Of a DNA stretch of 64,000 nucleotides, positions 8,422 to 16,547 are shown in pieces. The stretch spans positions 1,550,001-1,614,000 of the forward strand of contig NZ_CP119809.1 in the NCBI RefSeq assembly GCF_029338395.1. Direction: 5' to 3'. The notes beneath the pieces were generated by a model, which was given only the letters and a program-made list of their open reading frames with translations, ran no database searches and was not told the origin of the DNA. The position numbers and the translations under genes were made by a program. Every line of letters starts with the position of its first letter. Positions within the stretch are counted from its first letter, which is position 1. The DNA is from Halorussus caseinilyticus. Its GTDB lineage: Archaea; Halobacteriota; Halobacteria; Halobacteriales; Haladaptataceae.

Positions 8422-9603
8422 CTACTTCGCCGTACTCACGATTTTCACCACGTCGCCCTCTTCTAACTCGTAGTCGTCGCTGATGTCGCGGTTGGTCTTG
8501 CCGTTGACCGCGTGGAGGTAGCCGTCGCCGATGTCTGAGTGGACCGCGTAAGCGAGGTCCTTGGGCGTCGAACCGCGGGGCAGGAGGAAGGCGTCGGGTA
8601 GGACGTTACCCTTCGCGTCGGTCCACTTGGTCTCGTTCTGGACCGGGTAGGCCGTAATCCGGTCGAGCAGGTCGTAGACCGCGGTGTTTAGCGCCTGCTG
8701 GACGCCGGTGCCGCCCCACTCGGCCATGACCTCCCGAATCTGGTCGAGTCCGGCCCGCTGGTCGTCGCTCAGGTCGCCGACCGCCTCGAAGTCGTCGTCG
8801 CCGGGGTCGTAATCGACGGCCCCGGCCTGCTCTGCCTGTCGCAGGGCCAACTCGCCTTCCGCGGTGGCGGGGATGACTGGCTTGCCGGTCTCGCGGAGTC
8901 GCTCGACGTTCTCCGGCGGGGCAACGTCGGCCTTGTTCGCCACGAGGATGATGGGTTTGGTCCGGGCGCGCACGTCGCGCGCGAGGGCTTCGCGGTGGTC
9001 GTCGGTCCACTGGATGGGGTCCTCGGGGTAGTCGAGTTCGCGGAGGCTGGCGGCTACGTCCGCCTCCGTCGCGCCGAACCCGGTCAACATGTCCGCCAGC
9101 GCGTCGTCGATGTCGAAGTCGGGCGACCGGGACTTGCGCTCGACGCTCTCCCAGTTTCGCTCGACGATGCTCGCCAGCCACTGGTCCATCTCCTCCTCGA
9201 TGAAGTCCACTTCCTCTACGGGGTCGTAGGACCCGATTTCGACGGGTTCGCCCTCCTCGTTGGTGCCGCCGGAGGCGTCCACGACGTTGACGATTGCGTC
9301 GGCGTTCGTCAACTCGTCCAGAAACTGGTTGCCGAGTCCGCGGCCCTCGTGGGCACCGGGGACGAGTCCGGCCACGTCCAAGAGTTCGATGGGGACGTAG
9401 CGCTTCCCGTCGTGGCAGTTCTCGTCGCCACAGCGCTCGTCGCGTTCGAGACAGGGACACTCCGTCCGGACGTGGCTCACGCCGCGGTTGGCGTCGATGG
9501 TCGTGAACGGGTAGTTGGCCACGTCCACGTCGGCCATCGTCGCGGCCTTGTAGAAGGTGGACTTGCCCGCGTTGGGCTTGCCCGCCAGCGCGATGGAAAT
9601 CAT
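8422..9603 (-). CDS. ychF: Redox-regulated ATPase YchF (Obg-family, archaeal)
   Basis: A 393-aa Obg-family P-loop protein. Visible motifs are G1 GKPNAGKST at residues 7-15, the G3 region [14 protein letters not shown] and a G4-like NKAD. A C-terminal TGS domain ends at [13 protein letters not shown]. YchF proteins prefer ATP and associate with ribosomes. A Cys-rich insert [15 protein letters not shown] near residues 50-64 is typical of archaeal members and could bind metal. It is followed on its strand by a hypothetical gene. Confidence 0.93.
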   Translation of the reverse strand: MISIALAGKPNAGKSTFYKAATMADVDVANYPFTTIDANRGVSHVRTECPCLERDERCGDENCHDGKRYVPIELLDVAGLVPGAHEGRGLGNQFLDELTNADAIVNVVDASGGTNEEGEPVEIGSYDPVEEVDFIEEEMDQWLASIVERNWESVERKSRSPDFDIDDALADMLTGFGATEADVAASLRELDYPEDPIQWTDDHREALARDVRARTKPIILVANKADVAPPENVERLRETGKPVIPATAEGELALRQAEQAGAVDYDPGDDDFEAVGDLSDDQRAGLDQIREVMAEWGGTGVQQALNTAVYDLLDRITAYPVQNETKWTDAKGNVLPDAFLLPRGSTPKDLAYAVHSDIGDGYLHAVNGKTNRDISDDYELEEGDVVKIVSTAK

Positions 9604-9746
9604 GCTAGGTGCTACCGGCGTCGAAGAAAAGCCCCTTTCGGTTCTGCAGGTTCGGGATTTCGTCGGCGGCGTCGATTCCGTCCGGCACTTCCCGCCGGAC
9701 GGTCCACCGGGCGCGCGCTGACCGAACAGACGGCAGGAGCGCGGTG

Positions 9747-9800
9747 AAGAATTGTATACAAATATCTAGACAATATATACATTTCTATAACAATTCTAAA
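9747..9800. repeat. AT-rich island (CTNAG family)
   Basis: About 54 bp of very AT-rich DNA in a GC-rich genome, with ATCTAGACAATATATAC and TTCTATAACAATTCTAAAC arranged as two quasi-repeats. It lies between ychF's start and family A copy 2. The same style of island recurs next to several other hairpins and repeats in this window. Confidence 0.6.
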
Positions 9801-9812
9801 CGCGTCTTTCTG

Positions 9813-9967
9813 CTCGGCGCGTGCGGGCGCGACGCCGTGGGCGTCGCGCCGCGCGCGAGGGACGGCGGCCGCGTCCGCGGCCGCCGAGGGTGGGGAGGCG
9901 TGAGGCCTGCGGTCGCGGTGCGGGGCGGTGCTGTGCGGTAACTCAGTGGTTCAAGCCTGAAGCTAGC
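9813..9967 (+). repeat. Family A repeat, copy 2 (full-length)
   Basis: A complete element. It starts GGCGCGTGCGGGCGCG, with a perfect 11-bp hairpin at 9826-9850, then GCGCGAGGGACGG and a second 11-bp hairpin at 9863-9886. The GTGGGGAGGCGTG box and G-rich track follow, and it ends in GGTTCAAGCCTGAAGCTAGC. It lies 120 bp upstream of the dodecin gene. No credible protein is encoded. Confidence 0.8.
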
Positions 9968-10087
9968 CCCGCCGAATCAGTCCCGTCGGTGTCGCAAGTC
10001 CCCGTACGAATCGGACGGGCCACCAGCGACCGCCGCCTCGAAACGGCCACAAGACGCTACACGAATCCCGTCGTACCGTCGCTGGCC

Positions 10088-10300
10088 ATGACGGCAGTAA
10101 AAATCATCAAGGTCCTCGGCACCTCCGAGGAGGGGTGGGAGCAGGCCGCGCAGGAAGCGGTGGACCAAGCCAGCAAGACCATCGACGACATCCACGGCGT
10201 CGAGGTCGAGGACTGGACCGCCGACGTAGAGAACGGCCAGATACAGGAGTACAAGACCACCGTCGAAGTCGCGTTCCCGGTCCACGAACAGCAGGGGTGA
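10088..10300 (+). CDS. Dodecin family flavin-binding protein
   Basis: A 70-aa protein matching the dodecin family of small dodecameric flavoproteins that store or buffer riboflavin and lumichrome. The GTSEEGWEQAAQEAVDQASKT segment matches the family helix, and Trp-containing VEDWTADVENG gives the flavin-stacking strand. Halobacterium dodecin is close in size (68 aa). The ATG at 10088 gives the expected N-terminus MTAVKIIKVLGTS. Monocistronic. Confidence 0.93.
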   Translation: MTAVKIIKVLGTSEEGWEQAAQEAVDQASKTIDDIHGVEVEDWTADVENGQIQEYKTTVEVAFPVHEQQG

Positions 10301-10401
10301 CGTAGCGCGACCGAGTAGGACCGAGCGACGCCAGCGCGACCGAGTAACGGCCGCTCTTTTCGCTCCCGAAAACGTACCACCCGCGAACCGCCACGTCCGT
10401 T

Positions 10402-10723
10402 ATGGACAAGCGTCTGATAGCTCGGTGGGGGTACGGTATTCGGTCCTCGCCGCCGGATTCACGGTCGGCGTGCCCTACGCCACGTTTCGGACCGGACTCG
10501 TTCCGCTGGTACTCGCGTGGGTCGGCGTCGCGCTACTCGTGCGGTCGGTGATGCGCGGGAGCGCCACCGACGGTCCGACCGCAGAGGGCCCCGCGGCCGC
10601 GTCGCTGGCGCTGTCGAGAGACGGCCCCAGAGAGGGCGAGGCGTCGGTCTCGCGCCCCCGCGACTCGCCTACTTCTTCTACGGCGTCGGCCTGCCGGTCG
10701 TCTCCGCGGGTCTGCTGGCGTGA
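10402..10723 (+). pseudogene. Small membrane-protein gene with two apparent frameshifts
   Basis: Three short reading frames read in order as one small protein: MDKRLIARWGYG in frame one, then VLAAGFTVGVPYATFRTG and VLAWVGVALLVRSVMRG in a second, then LAYFFYGVGLPVVSAGLLA and a stop in a third. The hydrophobic segments would give two or three membrane helices. A GGGGG run near 10427-10431 could be the first slip point. This is either a genuine pseudogene or sequencing error. It is convergent with the GNAT gene. Confidence 0.65.
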
Positions 10724-10733
10724 CTCTGGTGAC

Positions 10734-11465
10734 TCAGAGGTCGACCGCCATCATCACTTCGTCCACGTAGTCGCCGCCGATTTTGTAGTGGTCCTCGCGG
10801 ACCGCCTCGGTCTCCCACCCGTGGTCTTTCAGGAACTCGATGGCGTACTCGTTGGTCGAGGGCGCGCTCTGGTAGACCTTCTCGTAGCCGTTCGAGGCCG
10901 CCCACTCCAGACCGCGCTCCAGCAGGTGACTCCCGATGCCGTGGCCCTGATACTCGTCCAGTACACCGACGGTCAACTCCGCGGTGTGGGCCAGTTTGTC
11001 GAGTTCCGGCGCGTAGAGGTGGACCCACCCCACTACGTCGTCACCGACGGTGGCGACGAAGAACATCCGCGACTCGATTTCGTTGTGCCGGAGCAGAGCC
11101 TCGTCGTGGTCGATTTCGTCGGCTACGCTCTCGGCGACGATGTAACTTCCCTGCTCGGCGACCCGCCGAATCGCGCCGACGATACCCGAGAGATCCTCCT
11201 GTCGCGCCGGTCGGACCGTGAACTCGATGCCATCGACCTCGTACTCCTCGGCCGCACCCTCCTCGAACGACGCCCGGAGCATCCCCTCGCGCTCTTCGAG
11301 GTAGCCGTCGCGCTTCAGGATGGCGACGTGGTGGCGGAACCCGCCGTGGTCCACGTGCAACACGTCGCGGGCCTCCTCCGCGTCCACCTCGCCGTGGCTC
11401 TCTACGTACTCGTAGATGCGCTTGCGGTCCTCGTGGCCGAACTCCAGCGTTTCGGAGAACTTCAT
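10734..11465 (-). CDS. GNAT N-acetyltransferase with N-terminal winged-helix
   Basis: A 243-aa protein. Residues about 1-65 look like a winged-helix domain (EDRKRIYEYVESHGEVDAEE). Residues about 75-235 form a GNAT acetyltransferase, with the acetyl-CoA loop VLDEYQGHGIGSHLLERGL (Q/RxxGxG/A) and C-terminal AIEFLKDHGW. It probably acetylates an amine or protein N-terminus and may be DNA-associated. The start MKFSETLEF at 11465 is preferred over an ATG/TTG five codons upstream. Confidence 0.85.
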   Translation of the reverse strand: MKFSETLEFGHEDRKRIYEYVESHGEVDAEEARDVLHVDHGGFRHHVAILKRDGYLEEREGMLRASFEEGAAEEYEVDGIEFTVRPARQEDLSGIVGAIRRVAEQGSYIVAESVADEIDHDEALLRHNEIESRMFFVATVGDDVVGWVHLYAPELDKLAHTAELTVGVLDEYQGHGIGSHLLERGLEWAASNGYEKVYQSAPSTNEYAIEFLKDHGWETEAVREDHYKIGGDYVDEVMMAVDL

Positions 11466-11640
11466 GTTCAATGATAACACACTCCGCGATTACTTAATCT
11501 TTTCTCGCACTCGGACGGGGTTGGTTACGACGTTCCGGCTCTCGTCTCGGGTCGTCGTGAGACGTGTTCTGACGAGCGCGGTCTACTCGCTCCGCAACGA
11601 CACGGCCAAGACGACCGGGAAGACCGAAACGGAGAAGGCC

Positions 11641-11739
11641 CAGAAAGCCCCGCCCGCGGTCACGCGAGCGGACGGCCCCTTTATCCCGCCCCGTGGTCTG
11701 CTCGGCCGAGCGCGTCCGTGGCGGCTGATAGGCCGAGCG
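11641..11739 (+). repeat. Family B repeat, copy 1
   Basis: Begins CAGAAAGCCCCGCCCG, contains GACGGCCCCTTTATCCC and ends GCGGCTGATAGGCCGAGCG. Two other places in the window (near 31.6 and 36.4 kb) share the same start and end blocks at similar spacing. It lies upstream (antisense side) of the GNAT gene and downstream of a hypothetical gene. Confidence 0.65.
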
Positions 11740-11744
11740 TTCGC

Positions 11745-12137
11745 CTACCGAACGCGAGGCCGCCACGCGACCCCGGACTCCCGGTCGGGCACGCCCGTCA
11801 GCAGTTGGGCCGTCGTCACCACGTCGCGGGTCTCGACGACCGCCTCGGCGACTTCCCGGACCGTGAAGTCGGGCGCTATCTCGCGGCCGTGACATCGGGC
11901 GTACAGCGCCAACCAGTCGTTGGTCGCTCGCTCCAGTCCGTCCATCTCCGCGCGGTCCAGCGGCGCGTACTCGCCGGTTCGGGCCTCGACGTACACCGCG
12001 ACGACTTCGCCGACGCCCTCGCGCAGGAATTTCACGGCGCGCTCCTCGTCCGGCGGGTCCTCGGGCGGGTCGAAGCCCCGGCGGTCCTCGCGGGCGCGGT
12101 CGGCCAGCGCCTCGATTCGGTCGTGGTAGTCGCTCAC
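11745..12137 (-). CDS. Hypothetical protein at the end of the ETF operon
   Basis: A 130-aa protein, rich in acidic residues and helices, with no membrane segment. It begins MSDYHDRIEALADRAREDRRGF. It sits 9 bp downstream of fixCX on the same strand, so it is very probably the last gene of the electron-transfer flavoprotein operon. I do not recognise its fold. Its position suggests an accessory role in ETF function, which is inference only. Confidence 0.75.
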   Translation of the reverse strand: MSDYHDRIEALADRAREDRRGFDPPEDPPDEERAVKFLREGVGEVVAVYVEARTGEYAPLDRAEMDGLERATNDWLALYARCHGREIAPDFTVREVAEAVVETRDVVTTAQLLTGVPDRESGVAWRPRVR

Positions 12138-12146
12138 GCGTCTGTC

Positions 12147-13814
12147 TCACCCCTCCCTGAACTCGACGCCCTTGCCGCCGCGGGGGTGTTCCCAGTCGGT
12201 GTCGGCGACCACCGCGCAGGTGCCACACTCGACGCAGGGTTGGGTGTCGAGGCTGACCCGTTTCTCCTCGTTCCCGTTGGTCTTGACCGTCTCCTCGCGG
12301 TAGCATCCGCCGCCGAAGTCCCGCGCGCTGACCGGACAGGCGTAGACCGCCGCGCCGCTGGCTTCGACCGAGGCGTCCCGCAGTTCGATGTGGGGGTTGC
12401 CAACGTCGGTGTCGTAGGTCAGGTCGCCGATGCGCTCCACGAGGGGTTTGGGTTCGTAGTCGGCCTCGCCGGTGACGCGCTCGCCCAACTCCTCGGCGAT
12501 GACGGTCGGCAGGGTGACGTAGGGCGTCTGCGTGTCGGGCACGATTTGGGAGAGACGCGGCGACGAGTAGAGGTCTTCGAGCAGGCCGCCGGTCAGTCGT
12601 ACCCCGAGTCGACCGACCGACGAGGTGAGAACCGAGTCCAGCAGGTCCGTCACGGCGTCGTGTTCGCCGAGCGCGCTGGCGACCCGATACCCCTTCGGCC
12701 GGAGTTTGCCCATGACACCCTCCTCGCGGAGTTTCCGCTCGTAGAGTTCGCCCGCCTTCTCGGGCTTGCCGCGCAGTTTCGCCTCGGCGAACGCCTCGCC
12801 CGCAAGCGCGCCTGCGCTCACGGCGTGGTTCATCCCCTTGATGATGGGACCCTGTGCCTGCATCTGTCCGGCGGCGTCTCCGACCACGAGGAGGCGACCC
12901 TCGTGGGGCGAGCGAATCGCGGCCTTCTTCGAGTCGGGCACGAGTTTCGCGCTGTACTCCACCTCGTCGTAGTGGCCCTCCAACCAGTCGGCCAGCAGGG
13001 GATGGGTCAGCAGGTTGTCGAGCAACTGGTGGGGTTCGGCCTCCTGTTCCACGATGCTGTCGAGGTGGAACACCGACCCGATGGACAGCGAGTCCTCGTT
13101 CGTGTAGACGAACCCGCCGCCGCGCACGTCCTCGAACAGGTCGCCCGAGAACAGGTGGGCCTCTCCCTCGTCGTCTGCCACACCGAACCGGTCAGCGATG
13201 ACTTCGGGGGGCACGTCCACGACGGCTTTCACGCCTTGGAACCACTCGTCGGGGTCCTCCCAGTCCATCAGGCCAGCGTCTCGGGCCAACTCGGAGTTCA
13301 CGCCGTCGGCGGCGACCACGAGGTCGGCCCGGATGGGGTCGAGTTCGTCGCAGGTCACGCCGACGATTTCGCCGCGTTCGCGCAGGAGACCGTTGACCCG
13401 GACGTTCGTCAGCAGTCCGCCGCCGGTCTCGCTGGCCATCTCGTGAACCCGGTTGGCCATCCACGAGTCCATCTTCCGGCGAAGCACCGCGTCGGACCAC
13501 GCGGTGTCGTGTTCGTGGAGGTCGGTGATGTCGAAGGTCTCGACTCTCTCGCCCGCGACGTTGTGGAGGTAGTAGTCCGTGACCGGGCGCTCGGTGGCTT
13601 CCTCGCGGAAGTCGGGGAACAGCGCGTCCACCGTGTAGGGCGCGGACTCCTCGGCGTAGATGAGACCGCCGGTCACGTTCTTCGCCCCGGCTTCGACCCC
13701 GCGTTCGAGGACGAGGGTCTCCACGCCGTTTCGCGCCAGTACCGCGGCGGCGGCGGCACCGCCGGGTCCGGCCCCGACGACGACCGCCTCGTAGTGTTCG
13801 TGTTCGTCAGTCAT
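12147..13814 (-). CDS. fixC: FixC-FixX fusion: ETF-quinone oxidoreductase-like flavoprotein with ferredoxin tail
   Basis: A 555-aa protein. The FAD-binding motif GAGPGGAAAAAVLARNG is at the N-terminus, the second FAD motif (LLVVGDAAGQMQ) is mid-protein, and the FixX-like ferredoxin domain is at the C-terminus (from about residue 490: CPVSARDF, GGGC, CVECGTC, then HPRGGKGVEFREG). In Fix/EtfABCX systems this part passes electrons from the ETF to quinone or ferredoxin. The fixC-fixX fusion is common in haloarchaea. It overlaps fixB by 8 bp. Confidence 0.92.
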   Translation of the reverse strand: MTDEHEHYEAVVVGAGPGGAAAAAVLARNGVETLVLERGVEAGAKNVTGGLIYAEESAPYTVDALFPDFREEATERPVTDYYLHNVAGERVETFDITDLHEHDTAWSDAVLRRKMDSWMANRVHEMASETGGGLLTNVRVNGLLRERGEIVGVTCDELDPIRADLVVAADGVNSELARDAGLMDWEDPDEWFQGVKAVVDVPPEVIADRFGVADDEGEAHLFSGDLFEDVRGGGFVYTNEDSLSIGSVFHLDSIVEQEAEPHQLLDNLLTHPLLADWLEGHYDEVEYSAKLVPDSKKAAIRSPHEGRLLVVGDAAGQMQAQGPIIKGMNHAVSAGALAGEAFAEAKLRGKPEKAGELYERKLREEGVMGKLRPKGYRVASALGEHDAVTDLLDSVLTSSVGRLGVRLTGGLLEDLYSSPRLSQIVPDTQTPYVTLPTVIAEELGERVTGEADYEPKPLVERIGDLTYDTDVGNPHIELRDASVEASGAAVYACPVSARDFGGGCYREETVKTNGNEEKRVSLDTQPCVECGTCAVVADTDWEHPRGGKGVEFREG

Positions 13815-15315
13815 CGCTCGCCTCCGCTTTCGCCTTCAGTTCGCCCGCCTTCACGGATTCGGTGAGGCGGGGAAGCACCTCGAACAGGTCGCCCTCCACG
13901 AAGTAGTCGCTGAAGTCCCGGATGCGGGCATCGGGGTCGGTGTTGACCGCGACGATGGTGTCCGACTCGTCCATCCCGACCTTGTGCTGGACCGCGCCCG
14001 AGATGCCCGCGGCGACGTACAGCGTGGGTGCGACCTCTTGGCCGGTCTCGCCGATTTGTCGCTCCTCGGCCACGTAGTCGGCGACGTGGCCGTCCACGTC
14101 GTAGGACGCCGTGACGACGCCGCGCGAGAGTCCGAGCGCGGCGTCGTCGAAGGCGTCCACCAAGTCGAGACCCAACTCGATGCCTCTCGTGGGGTCGTCG
14201 CCGATGCCCCGGCCGAGGGCGACGACCACCTCGTGGCCGGTCAAATCGACGCCCTCGTCCAAGCGGTCGAACTCGGTCACGTCCACCCGGAACCAGTCGT
14301 CGGGCAGAGTGAGGTCGTGTTCGATGCGCTCGCCCTCCTTCTCGTAGTCGGGGTCGATGGGGTCGAAACTGCCGGGGATGACCGAGCATCCCTGCGGGTG
14401 GAACTCCCGGCCGGGGTTGTCGAGACAGAGGATGGTCGAGTACTCGAACCCGGAGAAGTCCGGGCGCTTCATGTGGAGGACGCGCTCGAACTCCACCTTC
14501 TCGCCGGGTTCGCCGGTCTTGACCGGGTTGGAGATGAGTTCCTCTTCGATGAACAGGCCCGAGCAGTCGCTGGCGAGACCCGAGTCGAGTTCGCCCTGCA
14601 CCTGCGCCGAGAGGTCCCGGCCGTTGTTGGTCGCCGGGAAGAGGAAGTAGCGGGGCTTGTCGTAGTCGCGCCACTCGGCGGTGGGTTCGGTACCGGGATT
14701 TCCTGTCGCCCAGTTCGGTGGTTCCGCGCCGCCGCGGGCCATGTCCGAGACGATTTCGGTGTAGGGCTTGTGGCGGAACCGCTCCAGTCGGTCGTCCTCG
14801 TGGTAGAGCGCCACGTCCGCGCCGTAGGCGAGTACCTCGTCGGCGAGGTCGGTCATCTCGTCGCCGACGAGGACGCCGACGACTCGCTCTGACTCGTCGT
14901 ACTCGCGGTTGTACGTGTCCATCAGCTCGCGAGCCTTCCCGAGCATCTCCTTGGACACGTCGAGCAGTTCGCCGCCTTGGGTCTCGCAGTAGACCCACAT
15001 GTCGCGGTACTCGCCGCCCTTCAGCGCCCGGACGTGCTTCTTGTCCCGGGTGTGGTTCTCGACTTCGTAACTGACCTCGCCCTCGTCGGCGTCCTCTTCC
15101 TCGTGGTCGGTGTCGGCCGGTTCCCCGCCCTCGGTCTCTTCGTCCAGTGCCTCGATTCGGGTCTGAATCGCTTCTCTGGCGGTCTTGCGGTCGTCGCCCT
15201 CGCGTTCGGCGGCGAGGGCGGCGTCGAGTGTTTCGGGGTCGTCTACCGCGGCGAGTTTCTCCTTCAGTTGGTCTACGGTGTACTCGGTCGGGTCGAGGTT
15301 CACGTCGTCGGCCAC
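13807..15315 (-). CDS. fixB: Electron transfer flavoprotein alpha subunit (FixB)
   Basis: A 502-aa protein, about 180 residues longer than a usual ETF-alpha. The N-terminal extension (about 1-120) is acidic and helical. The ETF core then starts near VWVYCETQGGELLDVSKEM, and the C-terminal FAD domain has GRGIGDD, SYDVDGHVADY, YVAAGISGAVQHKVGM and NTDPDARI. It pairs with FixA and is followed by fixCX with an 8-bp overlap. The gap to fixA is 2 bp. Bifurcating versus simple ETF cannot be settled by eye. Confidence 0.92.
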   Translation of the reverse strand: MADDVNLDPTEYTVDQLKEKLAAVDDPETLDAALAAEREGDDRKTAREAIQTRIEALDEETEGGEPADTDHEEEDADEGEVSYEVENHTRDKKHVRALKGGEYRDMWVYCETQGGELLDVSKEMLGKARELMDTYNREYDESERVVGVLVGDEMTDLADEVLAYGADVALYHEDDRLERFRHKPYTEIVSDMARGGAEPPNWATGNPGTEPTAEWRDYDKPRYFLFPATNNGRDLSAQVQGELDSGLASDCSGLFIEEELISNPVKTGEPGEKVEFERVLHMKRPDFSGFEYSTILCLDNPGREFHPQGCSVIPGSFDPIDPDYEKEGERIEHDLTLPDDWFRVDVTEFDRLDEGVDLTGHEVVVALGRGIGDDPTRGIELGLDLVDAFDDAALGLSRGVVTASYDVDGHVADYVAEERQIGETGQEVAPTLYVAAGISGAVQHKVGMDESDTIVAVNTDPDARIRDFSDYFVEGDLFEVLPRLTESVKAGELKAKAEASDD

Positions 15316-15317
15316 GG

Positions 15318-16181
15318 TCAGTCACCTCCCGCGAGGGGTCGCATCTCGCCGAGGACCTGTTCCATCCCGTCCGCGTCGTCGGGCGCGACCATCGTGGCCT
15401 CGCGCTCGGAGGGAGCCTTCGGAATCGGGTCCACGCCCGAGACGATGGTGGGCGACCCGTCGAGTCCGATGAAGTCGGGGTCCAAGTCGAGGTCCTCGGC
15501 GCTCCACGTCGTGAGGTGGTCCTCGTAGCTCTCGACGCGTTCCTCGGTCTCGGCCTTGAGTCGCTTGTGCCGGAGTCGATGCTCGGCCCGCCGGTAGGAA
15601 GGTTCGAACTCGGGGTCGGTGACGACGAACGCGGGCAGGGGAGCCTCGACGGTCTCTATCTCGTCCGCGTCGCCCTCCACGAGTCGCTTGGCGCGGAGTC
15701 GGCCCTCGTCTTCCTCGACTTCCATCGAGATGACGTGGGTCACGACGGGCCGGTCGAGACACCAACTGGTCTGTGGCCCGGTCTGGCCCGTCTCGCCGTC
15801 GGCGGTCTTGAACCCCGCGAAGATGATGTCGGGGTCCTCACCGAACTCCTCGTCTACGTTCTCGACGCCACCCGAGAGGGTAATCGCGGTGGACCACGTA
15901 TCGGCCGCCGCCATCTCGCGGTCCGACAGCAGGTAGAGGTCGTCGGCGTAGACGCCCATCGCCTCCTCCAGCACGCTCTCGTAACCCGGCGGTCCCATGC
16001 TCATCACGCTGACCCGGCCGCCGCACTTGACCTTCGTCTGGAGGGCGGCCTGTAGCGCGAACTCGTCGTTGGGGTTCATCACCGTGGGGGTCGCGCCGCG
16101 TTCGAGGTGGCCGTCCTCGTCGAACGACACCTGTCCCTCCCGGAAGTCGGGGACGCCCTTCGTCAGCACTACCGAGTGCAT
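15318..16181 (-). CDS. fixA: Electron transfer flavoprotein beta subunit (FixA)
   Basis: A 287-aa ETF-beta. MHSVVLTKGVPDFREGQVSFD is the usual N-terminus, followed by NPNDEFALQAALQTK and a nucleotide-binding segment in the middle. It forms the heterodimer with FixB and starts the operon fixA-fixB-fixCX-hypothetical. The ATG at 16181 is preferred over a GTG three codons upstream because it matches family N-termini. The promoter should lie in the structured region before it. Confidence 0.92.
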   Translation of the reverse strand: MHSVVLTKGVPDFREGQVSFDEDGHLERGATPTVMNPNDEFALQAALQTKVKCGGRVSVMSMGPPGYESVLEEAMGVYADDLYLLSDREMAAADTWSTAITLSGGVENVDEEFGEDPDIIFAGFKTADGETGQTGPQTSWCLDRPVVTHVISMEVEEDEGRLRAKRLVEGDADEIETVEAPLPAFVVTDPEFEPSYRRAEHRLRHKRLKAETEERVESYEDHLTTWSAEDLDLDPDFIGLDGSPTIVSGVDPIPKAPSEREATMVAPDDADGMEQVLGEMRPLAGGD

Positions 16182-16311
16182 CGATACCACCTCTCGTGAG
16201 TAAGCCTCTCTCCCATGTCCGTAGGTATTTCATCGCCAACGTTTATTACATTATCCCCGAGACCGACACCGGCCGCCCGAGCGCGGGGGGAGCGAGACCG
16301 ACGAGCAGTTC

Positions 16312-16372
16312 TTTGAAAAATAAATATATTTCCTAAGAAATCAAATATCATTCTCTTAGAAATATTTTTCTT
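16312..16372. repeat. AT-rich island (CTNAG family)
   Basis: About 60 bp with the paired units TTTCCTAAGAAATC and TTCTCTTAGAAAT about 22 bp apart, flanked by A/T runs. It lies between fixA and the bactofilin-like gene and is followed by two strong inverted repeats. No gene is seen between 16182 and 16547. Confidence 0.65.
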
Positions 16373-16390
16373 GCCGAAAGCGAACGGGTC

Positions 16391-16424
16391 GGCGACGACG
16401 CCATCGGTCGATGGCGTCGTCGCC
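16391..16424. repeat. Perfect 14-bp inverted repeat, 6-nt loop
   Basis: GGCGACGACGCCAT, a CGGTCG loop, then the exact reverse complement. It follows the AT island and, read on the minus strand, comes after the stop of the bactofilin-like gene, so it may protect or terminate that transcript. Confidence 0.7.
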
Positions 16425-16467
16425 GACGCTGGCCGACCCACTCCCTCGAAACGTGCCGACCTATCGC

Positions 16468-16499
16468 CGGAATTCGACGGACTCGTCCGTCGAATTCCG
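16468..16499. repeat. Perfect 14-bp inverted repeat, 4-nt loop
   Basis: CGGAATTCGACGGA, loop CTCG, then the exact reverse complement. It is the second hairpin between fixA and the bactofilin-like gene, and lies 49 bp past the latter's stop. The two hairpins differ completely in sequence, so structure rather than sequence appears conserved. Confidence 0.7.
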
Positions 16500-16547
16500 A
16501 AATACGCGCTGGAAAAGTACCCGCCGTCGAACGCCGATTCCGACCGA

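Noticed and set aside
9813-9967. Family A as a CRISPR array
   Set aside because: There are no regularly spaced identical repeats with unique spacers; copies are kilobases apart.
11718-13865. Long open frame (715 codons) antisense to fixCX
   Set aside because: It mirrors a clear flavoprotein gene. High GC with strong third-position bias leaves the antisense frame open, and the translation is His/Val/Arg-rich without domain motifs.
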